This document shows, piece by piece, positions 34,412-41,735 of a stretch of 64,000 bases of DNA; position 1 is the first letter of the stretch, and each line of letters opens with the position of its first letter. The DNA lies in NCBI RefSeq assembly GCF_003937825.1, contig NZ_RSFW01000019.1, forward strand, positions 62,001 through 126,000, given 5' to 3'. The notes under the pieces were generated by a model. It made no database searches, had not been told where the DNA came from, and worked only from the letters and a program-made list of their open reading frames with translations. The position numbers and the translations under genes were made by a program. The stretch is from Mesobacillus subterraneus (GTDB lineage: Bacteria; Bacillota; Bacilli; Bacillales; Cytobacillaceae).

Positions 34412-34810
34412 CTAGTACGACAGGCTTTTAGCAACAATCCAGCCTACTGCCAGGGACAGCGAGAACAGGATGACCCCAACAGAGCGGTTATCTTCTTCAA
34501 TTGCCTGTTGCAGACTATAGCGAACAGTGACCACTTCCGCGATGAAAAACACGATAATCTGTGTCAAAATACCAATCGAACCCCAGATTGCCATATCAAG
34601 CAGGGATACCGAATATTCCGCGGCAGCTCCAAGGACAATGGCTAATCCAATCATCTTGCCTCCAAGTGAGAGCGCGGCGGTGATGTTCCTCTTCGCGATC
34701 AGTTCAAACTCCTTGATTTTCGGTGTAGCCAGGACGAATAATCCCACACCTGCTATCAGCAGCAGCAGGCCAAGCCCTAAATAAGCAGCAAAGTTTACAT
34801 AAAGGTTCAT
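34412..34810 (-). CDS. DUF350 (UPF0719, YjfL/YshE-like) membrane protein
   Basis: 132 residues, four membrane segments (about 8-28, 45-66, 72-92, 110-128). The conserved stretch RNITAALSLGGKMIGLAIVLGAA is the DUF350 signature, seen in E. coli YjfL and B. subtilis YshE. Function unknown. DUF350 genes often sit beside GSP-synthase-like ligases and YgiB/YjfM lipoproteins, as here, which supports a common complex at the membrane. Second gene of the operon; gaps 18 and 15 bases. Confidence 0.88.
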   Translation of the reverse strand: MNLYVNFAAYLGLGLLLLIAGVGLFVLATPKIKEFELIAKRNITAALSLGGKMIGLAIVLGAAAEYSVSLLDMAIWGSIGILTQIIVFFIAEVVTVRYSLQQAIEEDNRSVGVILFSLSLAVGWIVAKSLSY

Positions 34811-34828
34811 CTTTGTTTCTCTCTCCTT

Positions 34829-35266
34829 TTAACCGCCAGTGGTGCTTCTGGATCCACTGCCGAATCCGCTGCTCCCTCTAGGCGAAGTGTTTTTGTAATT
34901 GCTGTCCAGCCTTGCTCCTTTGAAAGCGGGGCTCTTTTTATAATTCATATAATCATTGCTTTTATATAACAAAGAACGGTTCGCGAAAAACATTCCACCG
35001 AAGAAGTAATGCCCGAAATACGGGGAATTGGTATCATCGCATTCCCAGACGCCATCTTCTGCGTCCCACTCCCAGTCACTGCAATTGGTCCCCTCAGGCA
35101 CCGGAGGAATATCCTGGCCTTCACCAGCAGTCCAATCCTCCCCATCCGAACCGGCTCCATCCTGCTCCCATTCTCTATCAGGCATAGACTGGTTGTTACA
35201 AGCTGCAAGCCCCATCAACAACGCCGTCGCCGAAATCCCAGCCATCACTTTTTTAGTTTTGCTCAT
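34829..35266 (-). CDS. YgiB/YjfM-like lipoprotein
   Basis: 145 residues from ATG 35266 (GAGGTG seven bases upstream). Lipoprotein signal with LAAC, Cys23. The mature part is short: an acidic, tryptophan-containing region with two cysteines (about 62 and 75), then FGHYFFGGMFFANRSLLY, then a Ser/Gly tail ending RGSSGFGSGSRSTTGG. From memory, E. coli YgiB (DUF1190) ends with a comparable RGGFG...SRSxGG tail, and ygiB precedes the ligase gene ygiC as here. Homology is inferred from this tail and context and needs alignment. The Gly-Gly end could be the ligase target. First gene of the operon, directly behind a sigma-W-type promoter. Confidence 0.75.
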   Translation of the reverse strand: MSKTKKVMAGISATALLMGLAACNNQSMPDREWEQDGAGSDGEDWTAGEGQDIPPVPEGTNCSDWEWDAEDGVWECDDTNSPYFGHYFFGGMFFANRSLLYKSNDYMNYKKSPAFKGARLDSNYKNTSPRGSSGFGSGSRSTTGG

Positions 35267-35317
35267 CGAAATCACCTCACTTAACATTAACTCAGTACTT
35301 AAACTGACTTTAGTATC

Positions 35318-35343
35318 TACGTAACCCCCAGGAAAAAGTTTCA
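35318..35343 (-). promoter_or_regulatory. Sigma-W-type (ECF) promoter of the ligase/K+ channel operon
   Basis: On the minus strand TGAAAC (35343-35338), a 16-base spacer and CGTA (35321-35318): an exact match to the B. subtilis sigma-W consensus. The predicted transcript would start near 35311, about 45 bases before the lipoprotein ATG. This predicts induction by alkaline shock and cell-wall-active compounds. SigW itself is not in the window. Confidence 0.75.
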
Positions 35344-35408
35344 AAACAGCTCCCTGTATGATAACCCACATTCCATAGTATTCGCTATTCACGAGCACTT
35401 TCCTCCAA

Positions 35409-35435
35409 AAACACAGGGACGGTTCTACTGTTTTT
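35409..35435 (-). repeat. Dispersed repeat, ACAG-(G)AGAACCGTCC type
   Basis: Reads on the minus strand AAAAACAGTAGAACCGTCCC then TGTGTT, two mismatches from the copy at 10822-10848. Confidence 0.65.
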
Positions 35436-35751
35436 CAGGATATCGTGTGTTAATGCAGCAGGTTGATGTTGGAGATCGTTGTTTTTGTTGTTTTTGATGG
35501 TAATATTCTGAGATGATAGGTAAAATGGTGCGTTAGTGTACTTCAATTCAGCATTTTGTTGAGTTTCGTAATGTTTTTTGTACACATCTTTAGGTATATT
35601 AGGGCTTTTTCGAATATATCCTCCCAATTTTTAACTATCACCGCGGATTTTTCAATATATCGACCACATCGGCGAATATATCGACCAACTTAATAAATGG
35701 ATAGGTCTCCTTAGCGATGCTCCGAAACAGCATCACCTCGAAGTAGCGTGA
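35436..35751. other. Intergenic region with short tandem repeat
   Basis: No convincing gene. AATATATCGACCA occurs twice (35654-35666 and 35675-35687), 21 bases apart. An 80-codon minus-strand open frame through this area (35627-35385) has no ribosome site and runs through the dispersed repeat, so it is not called. Confidence 0.5.
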
Positions 35752-35783
35752 AAGAAAAAACCGCTGCCGTTTACAGGCTGCGG
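35752..35783 (-). terminator. Terminator of the 54-codon gene
   Basis: CCGCAGCC...GGCAGCGG stem (one mismatch) overlapping the stop codon, then TTTTTTC on the minus strand. Confidence 0.75.
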
Positions 35784-35935
35784 TCCTGGTCTCTTACTTT
35801 TGTGCCATTTGCATCGTGCCACTCATAAAATTCCTGGAAGTTAAAATCTAAAATCTCACTACTTCCGAGTGCGATTTTTGCTAAAATGATTTCAAAAACA
35901 CATAAACCAGCAAGCATGAGGATCCCTGAAAGCAT
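35771..35935 (-). CDS. Small membrane protein, 54 residues
   Basis: ATG 35935 follows AAAGGAG by eight bases. The product starts with a hydrophobic helix (MLSGILMLAGLCVFEIILAK), followed by a soluble acidic tail (EILDFNFQEFYEWHDANG). Ribosome site, hydrophobic N terminus and a terminator at the stop codon all support a real gene. It is divergent from the LacI-type regulator gene with 42 bases before the operator, so the regulator may control both. Function unknown. Confidence 0.65.
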   Translation of the reverse strand: MLSGILMLAGLCVFEIILAKIALGSSEILDFNFQEFYEWHDANGTKVRDQDRSL

Positions 35936-35977
35936 TATTACCACTCCTTTGTGCTATGTTACAGTTACAATAAATTG

Positions 35978-35991
35978 TGGAACGCGTTTCA
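35978..35991. promoter_or_regulatory. LacI-family operator
   Basis: TGGAACGCGTTTCA, a near-perfect 14-bp palindrome with a CG centre, as expected for LacI/CcpA-type regulators. It lies 34 bases before the regulator start and 43 bases before the divergent small gene, so autoregulation of both is likely. Confidence 0.7.
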
Positions 35992-36024
35992 GGTCAAGAA
36001 TTTTTTTTCAGTGAGGTTGTCGCT

Positions 36025-36999
36025 ATGGCTAATATACGAGAAATTGCCCGTTTGGCAGGTGTTTCCGTTTCAACTGTCTCAAGGGTATTGAACAATCACC
36101 CTTATGTAAGTGGCGAGAAACGGGAGATTGTCTTGAAAACGATTCAAGAGCTTGATTATAGCCGTAATATAAACGCCGTCCACTTGTCGCGGGGAAAGAC
36201 GAACATGGTTGGAATCGTGCTCCCAACCATCAATCACCCTTATTTTTCAAATCTGCTGGACGGGATTGCCGAAGAAGCGATGCAGCGCAATATTCAGCTG
36301 GTTTTGTTCCAGACGGGTTATAAGCAGGAGAAAGAGCTTGAGGCACTTGAACAGCTGCGTGGACACCTTATCGATGGTCTGATTTTCTGCTCTCGTGCTT
36401 TGTCTTTCAATAACCTCATGATCTATAAAGGTTTCGGTCCCATTGTTCTGTGTGAAGATGCAGACCAAAAAGAATTTCCTTCAGTGTCGATTAAGCATGT
36501 AGAAGCCTTTAACCTGGGTCTCGATTTCTTGATTTCAAAGGGGCATGAAAGGATTGCCATCTGCCTTGGCAGGTTGGAAGGTACAAATAGCAGGAAGCGC
36601 CAAGAGGCTTATACGAATAAACTGGAAATGCTCCGTCAGGAAGTTCACAGTGATTGGATTATTGGTGATTGTTTAATGTTCGAAGATGGCAAGAGAGTGA
36701 TCCATCATTTTGAAAACATGCCAAACAAACCGAGTGCGTTCCTAGTCGGCAACGACCAGGTGGCAGCAGGGATGATCACGGAAGCAATTAATAGAGGATT
36801 CTCAATCCCGGATGATTTGGCGATCTGCAGCTTTGATAACCATCCTGTTTCAGAAATGATGGGAATCTCGACGATCGACATCCCGGCAAAACAATTGGGC
36901 ACCTCTGCTATTCAAGCATTTCTCAAGCGAACCGCCGATCCCGGCTATGCAGAAAAGATTGTCCTTCCGTTTGAATTAATTGTGAGGAAGTCTGTGTAG
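36025..36999 (+). CDS. LacI-family transcriptional regulator (DegA-like)
   Basis: 324 residues from ATG 36025, preceded by GTGAGG; the longer frame crosses the operator. Helix-turn-helix NIREIARLAGVSVSTVSRVLNNHPYVS (3-29) and hinge helix are canonical, and the periplasmic-binding-like domain spans 60-320 (VGIVLPTINHPYFSNLLDGI). It resembles B. subtilis DegA. No sugar-use genes are adjacent; the only close target is the divergent small gene. Ligand unknown. Confidence 0.88.
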   Translation: MANIREIARLAGVSVSTVSRVLNNHPYVSGEKREIVLKTIQELDYSRNINAVHLSRGKTNMVGIVLPTINHPYFSNLLDGIAEEAMQRNIQLVLFQTGYKQEKELEALEQLRGHLIDGLIFCSRALSFNNLMIYKGFGPIVLCEDADQKEFPSVSIKHVEAFNLGLDFLISKGHERIAICLGRLEGTNSRKRQEAYTNKLEMLRQEVHSDWIIGDCLMFEDGKRVIHHFENMPNKPSAFLVGNDQVAAGMITEAINRGFSIPDDLAICSFDNHPVSEMMGISTIDIPAKQLGTSAIQAFLKRTADPGYAEKIVLPFELIVRKSV

Positions 37000-37087
37000 T
37001 TCCACCGGGACAGCCGCATATCCTGATTCCATACTATAAAATTGCATATCAGTATAAAATCATCAATTGAGTGCAGAAACAAAAATA

Positions 37088-37112
37088 AACGCCTGCCAAA
37101 ATAGGCAGGCGG
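37088..37112 (-). terminator. MEDS gene terminator
   Basis: CGCCTGCC, loop AAAATA, GGCAGGCG; T-rich run on the minus strand. Confidence 0.88.
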
Positions 37113-37116
37113 ATGG

Positions 37117-37686
37117 TTAGTTTATTCTGCTGGTTCGATCGATTTTATTTATGGTGTCATCAGTCATATAATAATCATGGCACTCCAGCAATGTCTCTTT
37201 TAAAGATTCTGGAACCCTGTTTGAATCATAGCCGCAAATAGTAATAAGATTGGTCGCCTGAAGGATTTCGTCTGCTTCTTTTTCATATTCACTGAGTGTC
37301 TGGAAAATCTCATCCTGATCTCTCCATTCCACATGGGCCCATGTGAGGACCGGAATATTATTCTCTATAAATGGCGCAATCACCTTTTGTAAATAGCTAA
37401 GGATCGTTTCCTTATGGAAATTCCCCCGATAACAATAGAAATCATAATTATTGATGATATGGATCATTTCAATTTGTTCTTTGTCGAACTCTGCCTCGAT
37501 CCTTTTTTTGATTTCTGGCATGATCCGGTCATTTTCAATAACCATCACGTGATTGTTATGCTCCAGCGCTGTTCTAATATATTCTAATACATTATCAATA
37601 TACCTTTCCTCATTTTCAAATGGATAGAAAATATGGGCGCCTGTATCTTTCACATTGACGAGTAAGTTTTTAATTTTTGTGTGCAT
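37117..37686 (-). CDS. MEDS-domain protein
   Basis: 189 residues from ATG 37686 (GAGGAG upstream); the longer frame to 37878 has no site. It matches the MEDS (methanogen/methylotroph DcmR sensory) domain: HIFYPFENEERYIDNVLEYI, a central HVMVIENDRIMPEIKKRIE, and ITICGYDSNRVPESL near the end. The Rossmann-like domain is thought to bind a small ligand in sensory proteins. Here it stands alone without kinase or DNA-binding domain. Confidence 0.8.
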   Translation of the reverse strand: MHTKIKNLLVNVKDTGAHIFYPFENEERYIDNVLEYIRTALEHNNHVMVIENDRIMPEIKKRIEAEFDKEQIEMIHIINNYDFYCYRGNFHKETILSYLQKVIAPFIENNIPVLTWAHVEWRDQDEIFQTLSEYEKEADEILQATNLITICGYDSNRVPESLKETLLECHDYYMTDDTINKIDRTSRIN

Positions 37687-37887
37687 TGTTATCAGTCTCC
37701 TCTTGAATTCAAGGAAAACAAACAATGAATTCACATATTTAAATATAATCTTTATACTAACACACTTCGGCCCTTTTATCGATTTTACTTGATTCCATTT
37801 GCATCCCTTTCTATATTTATACGGTAAAAGGTAAAGATATCCCTTTATTTTTGTTTGTGAAATATCTCCGGACCACAAAACAAACGA

Positions 37888-37920
37888 AAAGACACCGGAC
37901 CTTTCTCAGGCCGGTGTCTG
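37888..37920 (-). terminator. Nitronate monooxygenase gene terminator
   Basis: AGACACCGG...CCGGTGTCT stem with TTTTCG following on the minus strand. Confidence 0.85.
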
Positions 37921-37923
37921 GTA

Positions 37924-38919
37924 TCACTTAAGAGTGGGGTTAAGTCGATTTGTCATTTGCTGCAATTTATCAACTGCTTCTTTGTATTCTGTTTCGAGCT
38001 GCTCGATAATTTCAGCAGCAGATTGGACATTTTGAATCGCGCCGACTCCCTGTCCGGCTGACCAAATGTCCTTCCAGGCTTTTGCATTCGTTTCTTTTTG
38101 CATGGAATCAAAGTTGACGGTATCCTTTTTCGTTAGCTGCTCCGGGTCGAGTCCAGCTCTGACTATGCTTGGTTTTAGCATATTTGCTTTAACTCCAGAA
38201 AATGCATCAGTTAAGATCAGGTCCTCTTGGGTGGCTTCGACAACCATCTGCCTGTATTCATCACTTGCCATGCTTTCCTTCGCTACAATGAATCTTGTGC
38301 CCATGTATGCGAGATCGGCTCCTGCGGACTGAGCGGCCAGTATCGATTTTCCTGTCGTGATGGATCCTGCCAGGACAATGATTCCATCCCAGAAAGTCCT
38401 CACAGAATCCACAAAGGCGAAGCTGTTCAGTTCACCAGCGTGGCCTCCTGCCCCATTTGCTACCAAAATAAGGCCGTCTACCCCGGTCTCGGCTGCTTTT
38501 CTCGCAAATTTCACATCACTTACATCGGAAAATACAAGACCGCCATATTCATGGACAATTTCCACCACTCTTTTAGGGCTCCCCAGTGAAGTAATCACCA
38601 ATTGGGGCTTATGCTTTTTCAATAACTCCAATTCTTCATCAAGGCGGCTGTAGCTGCTATGTACGACCATATTCATGGCCCAGGGGGCAATTCTCCGGTC
38701 TGGTTCATTTGTTTTTGCTTCAGCAAGTTCATCATTCAGCCTCCCCATCCATTCATCAAGGACCTCGATCGGCCTTGCGTTTGGAGCCGGGAACGACCCA
38801 ATGACTCCTTTTTTACAGCACGCGCTTACAAGGTCTGGACCTGACACAAGAAACATGGGAGCAGCAATGGCTGGTACGGTTAATTGATCCCACCATTTTT
38901 CTGGAATAATTTTATTCAT
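37924..38919 (-). CDS. Nitronate monooxygenase (2-nitropropane dioxygenase family)
   Basis: 331 residues from ATG 38919, preceded by AAAGGAG. FMN-dependent TIM barrel: PAIAAPMFLVSGPDLVSACC at the start, QLVITSLGSPKRVVE, GLILVANGAGGHAGELNSF and GADLAYMGTRFIVAKES for the phosphate-binding end. It oxidises nitronates such as propionate-3-nitronate, protecting central metabolism, though many family members have other substrates. Single gene with its own terminator. Confidence 0.88.
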   Translation of the reverse strand: MNKIIPEKWWDQLTVPAIAAPMFLVSGPDLVSACCKKGVIGSFPAPNARPIEVLDEWMGRLNDELAEAKTNEPDRRIAPWAMNMVVHSSYSRLDEELELLKKHKPQLVITSLGSPKRVVEIVHEYGGLVFSDVSDVKFARKAAETGVDGLILVANGAGGHAGELNSFAFVDSVRTFWDGIIVLAGSITTGKSILAAQSAGADLAYMGTRFIVAKESMASDEYRQMVVEATQEDLILTDAFSGVKANMLKPSIVRAGLDPEQLTKKDTVNFDSMQKETNAKAWKDIWSAGQGVGAIQNVQSAAEIIEQLETEYKEAVDKLQQMTNRLNPTLK

Positions 38920-39021
38920 GCAACCATCTCCTTTATATGTTTCTAAATTTTCAGAATATCTTACTCTATCATAAGTGATTAAAACCATTATTTCAATCTA
39001 CAAGTATGCTAAATTATACTA

Positions 39022-39060
39022 AAAAAGAATCCGTCGGCTTAGAGCGATGGATTCTTTCGA
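39022..39060 (-). terminator. Terminator overlapping the end of the 61-codon gene
   Basis: AAAGAATCC...GGATTCTTT stem; the last codons of the minus-strand small gene lie in one arm. Confidence 0.75.
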
Positions 39061-39224
39061 TATTTGTTGATCGTTTGCTTTCCAAAAGCTGTAATACGTC
39101 TAAGCAAGGTGGTATTCTCTTCATTTGGGTCCTTCAAATATCTTCGCCAAATGAATTGGCTAATTTCTTCAATGATTAGCAGGATTCCAATAGCGATCAG
39201 TAATATCCATACCCAGTTCCACAT
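39039..39224 (-). CDS. Small membrane protein, 61 residues
   Basis: One N-terminal membrane helix (about 2-28, WNWVWILLIAIGILLIIEEI) and a basic cytosolic tail. AAAGGAG lies eight bases before ATG. Unknown function. It lies 84 bases downstream of the holin-like gene on the same strand. Confidence 0.7.
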   Translation of the reverse strand: MWNWVWILLIAIGILLIIEEISQFIWRRYLKDPNEENTTLLRRITAFGKQTINKYRKNPSL

Positions 39225-39308
39225 TATTCAGGCTCCTTTCGAATGGATATATTATCCTATTCAACCCTTTACCTCAAAATGTGCGGAATTAAAACAAAAT
39301 GTCCACTT

Positions 39309-39575
39309 TTAATTTGGTTCCTTATAGCCCATAGCCCGTTCACTGTCCTTGTATCCTTTAGTAGTGGGATCCTGGATAATGCCGAGCAGCGACAAAATCA
39401 TGAAAATTGCATTGATGAGCATTAATATTTCATTTTGAATTTCATCAGTCAACCGGAATGAAGTAAGACCGATTAAGTTCATACCTTCCAAAATAATTTG
39501 TAAAACAATCATCAGCTGTGAAACAAATGCTATCACCCAGGATTTATTTTTAAATCGGACGCCCCAGTTGATCAC
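39309..39575 (-). CDS. Phage holin of the phi LC3 type, orphan
   Basis: 88 residues from GTG 39575, where the family alignment begins (VINWGVRFKNKSW) and which follows GGAAGG by about nine bases; in-frame ATGs at 39593 and 39584 are alternatives. Two membrane segments (about 13-33 and 48-66) and the motif NAIFMILSLLGIIQDPTTKG with GYKDSERAMGY are the Phage_holin_1 signature. Holins form membrane lesions that release endolysins. No lysin or other phage gene is near, so this is a domesticated or remnant copy. Confidence 0.8.
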   Translation of the reverse strand: MINWGVRFKNKSWVIAFVSQLMIVLQIILEGMNLIGLTSFRLTDEIQNEILMLINAIFMILSLLGIIQDPTTKGYKDSERAMGYKEPN

Positions 39576-39662
39576 TTTAACCATTCCTTCCATTCTTTTT
39601 GCATCTCCATGGTTTACTATATGCAAGAGAAGGAATAGGTTGTTCGTGTTTGTCCAGCCCTT

Positions 39663-40247
39663 TTATTTTTTTGTTTTATTCCCCAATCTTTCCATAATGT
39701 CTTCGCGATGGATGTACAATATAACGAGAACGAGAATGCCGGCCAGTATGCAGTTTAAAGCACTTTCTCCTCTGAAATACAAGAAAAAGGGAATGGTTAT
39801 GAATGCGCCCAATCCGGCAAAAGTAAAGCTTTTTAATAGAGGGTATAGCAACAAAAAACCAGCAATGATCACGATTGCTGCCATTGGTTCAAATGCGAGC
39901 ATTCCGCCAATGAAAGTGGAAATGCCCATCCCGCCCTTGAAGCCTAGTGTAATAGGCTTTACATGACCCAAAATAGCGAAAAAAAGCCCTGCCAGGACGA
40001 GCTCTGGCACTAAATCAAGGTATTGACCAGTGTAAATGACCATAGCGCCTTTTAATGCGTCGCCAAGAAAGGTTAAGACAAAAGATGCTTTCCCATGGAC
40101 ACGGCCTGCATTCCGTGCACCTACATTCCTGCTGCCTTCCACCCTGATATCTTTTCTTCCCAATAGCTTTACTACAAAATACCCAGCCATCAGGCTTCCA
40201 ATCAGGTAGGCTGATAAATAATATAAGATAATAGTCAATAATGACAC
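39663..40247 (-). CDS. PlsY-like glycerol-3-phosphate acyltransferase, divergent paralogue
   Basis: 194 residues, five to seven membrane segments as in PlsY. The three PlsY motifs are recognisable but altered: GSRNVGARNAGR where PlsY has GSGNxGATN, GDALKG as usual, and GHVKPITLGFKGGMGIST where PlsY has GGK. PlsY transfers acyl groups from acyl-phosphate to glycerol-3-phosphate. Changes at glycine, threonine and lysine of the phosphate-binding motifs suggest a second paralogue with changed substrate or activity. Single gene. Confidence 0.82.
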   Translation of the reverse strand: MSLLTIILYYLSAYLIGSLMAGYFVVKLLGRKDIRVEGSRNVGARNAGRVHGKASFVLTFLGDALKGAMVIYTGQYLDLVPELVLAGLFFAILGHVKPITLGFKGGMGISTFIGGMLAFEPMAAIVIIAGFLLLYPLLKSFTFAGLGAFITIPFFLYFRGESALNCILAGILVLVILYIHREDIMERLGNKTKK

Positions 40248-40320
40248 AACCTGTCCTTTGATCTTATTGAAAGTTTATTCTGTATTATTCCTTAAAATTC
40301 CTTTTGTTCATTCTTGTAGA

Positions 40321-40584
40321 TTAAAAGCTAAAAACCCGCCTTTCAATTCCAGGTTGTAACATCTTTGCTGTCCAATAAAAAGGCCCATTTTTCGCTTTTC
40401 CATTGTTCTTTTCAAATTCCATTATGTATGATGTTTTTCGTTCACCTTTATAGAACTGTCTTTGCAGCCTCTGGAATTTTCCTTGCGCATTTGTCAGCTG
40501 AATGAGAAAAATGTTATCCTTTGAAAAATTAAATCGCTTTATATCAAGGTTTGTCGTAATTTGATAACTAATAAATAGCGATTG
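40321..40584 (-). pseudogene. Open frame without a start, possible gene remnant
   Basis: On the minus strand 87 codons are open from a TAG at 40587-40585 to TAA at 40323-40321. The translation is protein-like (SKDNIFLIQLTNAQGKFQRL, later GPFYWTAKMLQPGIERRVF). No ATG, GTG or TTG with a ribosome site begins it; an in-frame ATG lies six codons upstream of the TAG. It could be a 5'-decayed gene or a gene with a nonsense mutation, or chance. Family not recognised. Confidence 0.4.
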
Positions 40585-40611
40585 CTAGCAATATACTATT
40601 ATCATCTAGCA

Positions 40612-41073
40612 TTAAAGTTTCTTATAAACGAATTCTCTTCTGAGTTGGAATCCATGCTTCTTATAAAATTCTCTGGCTTGATGGTTTTGAACCCAATAAT
40701 CAAGCTCCACATTCTCAATCGCTCGTTTGGATGCTTCGGCAAAAAGGTATTCCATGATGAACGTTCCATATCCTTTTGATTGGTGTCTTTTTTCAATGCT
40801 GATCTGATGGACATATAGTGACACATACCCTTTCTTAAAGACATTTTCATCATAGGTCTTGATTTCGTACCAGGCATAGCCTACGGCTTCCCCCTCGTCC
40901 TCGAGAACGATGAATGTGTGGCGTTCATTTCCAATCAGGTTTTTGAAGGCTTCCTCCATCTCTTCTTGGTTAAATTCTTTAAAGCACTCTGGATACATGT
41001 TCACGTGCATGTCATGAACCGTCTTATTTAACTGTGCAATCTTTGTGTAATTGGTTGTAGCACATATTTTCAT
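40612..41073 (-). CDS. GNAT N-acetyltransferase
   Basis: 153 residues. Acetyl-CoA loop RHQSKGYGTFIMEYLF (Q/RxxGxG/A form), preceded by the beta-4 strand VSLYVHQISIEK, and closing QAREFYKKHGFQLRR. It resembles single-domain GNATs of the RimI type. Substrate unknown. GGGGG precedes ATG. It is divergent from the LURP-one gene. Confidence 0.87.
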   Translation of the reverse strand: MKICATTNYTKIAQLNKTVHDMHVNMYPECFKEFNQEEMEEAFKNLIGNERHTFIVLEDEGEAVGYAWYEIKTYDENVFKKGYVSLYVHQISIEKRHQSKGYGTFIMEYLFAEASKRAIENVELDYWVQNHQAREFYKKHGFQLRREFVYKKL

Positions 41074-41201
41074 ATTATCCCCCTGTTTTGATGTATGTTT
41101 TTATTAGTTCGTGTCTTTCGGGGAAAATCCCTCTAAAATAGATCTTGGTTTTTATATATACTAAAATCAATGGTGAATCTTTAAAGGCAGGTGATATGAA
41201 A

Positions 41202-41699
41202 ATGGAACAGCATTTATACTTCAGAGATAACTTCTTTTCAGTTGGACGCACTGAAATATATAATGAAGCAAAGGAAATGGCCGGAGAACTGGACCTCAAA
41301 AATATATTTGGCACTGCTATTGATGTGCTTGATTTAAACGGTGAGGTCATCATCAGCGGTAAGTTCCCTTTGTTTGGTCTTAAATGGAAGGTATATGACA
41401 GGCATGGACAAGAAATAGGTTCATTAAAGGCTAAATTTTCCCTGTTTTCGAAGAAATTTGAATATGATGCCAGTGACCGGGGGAGTTATATCATCAACTC
41501 AGAAGCTTTTTCGAAAGTATACGAAATCATGGACGGTGACCAAATCGTCGCCCGGTTTGATAAAATCAGCTCATTCATCGAATCGTCTGCATACAGATTA
41601 AGAAATAATTCAAGCAAACTATCAAATGAAGAGCTAATTGCAGTAGTCATGGGCGTCAATGCCATCCATAAACGGCAAAGAACCAACTCAGGTGCATGA
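41202..41699 (+). CDS. LURP-one-related (YxjI-like) protein
   Basis: 165 residues from ATG 41202, eight bases after AGGTG; the ATG at 41196 is too close to the site. The fold is the Tubby-C-like beta barrel of LURP-one proteins: QHLYFRDNFFSVGRTEIYN, the repeated 'D.NG..I' strands (VLDLNGEVIISGKFPLFGLKWKVYD) and KFEYDASDRG. B. subtilis YxjI has the same length. Function unknown; the fold can bind lipids. Confidence 0.85.
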   Translation: MEQHLYFRDNFFSVGRTEIYNEAKEMAGELDLKNIFGTAIDVLDLNGEVIISGKFPLFGLKWKVYDRHGQEIGSLKAKFSLFSKKFEYDASDRGSYIINSEAFSKVYEIMDGDQIVARFDKISSFIESSAYRLRNNSSKLSNEELIAVVMGVNAIHKRQRTNSGA

Positions 41700-41705
41700 G
41701 ACACA

Positions 41706-41735
41706 AAAAGGAGCCAGAACCCTGGCTCCTTTCTA
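41706..41735. terminator. Bidirectional terminator
   Basis: AGGAGCCAG, loop AACC, CTGGCTCCT with A and T runs; between the LURP-one and MFS genes. Confidence 0.88.

Noticed and set aside
35385-35627. 80-codon minus-strand open frame upstream of the lipoprotein gene
   Set aside because: No ribosome site, unlike any protein I know, and its end is the dispersed AGAACCGTCC repeat.
39309-39575. Prophage remnant around the holin
   Set aside because: No lysin, integrase, structural gene or att-like repeat in the neighbourhood.
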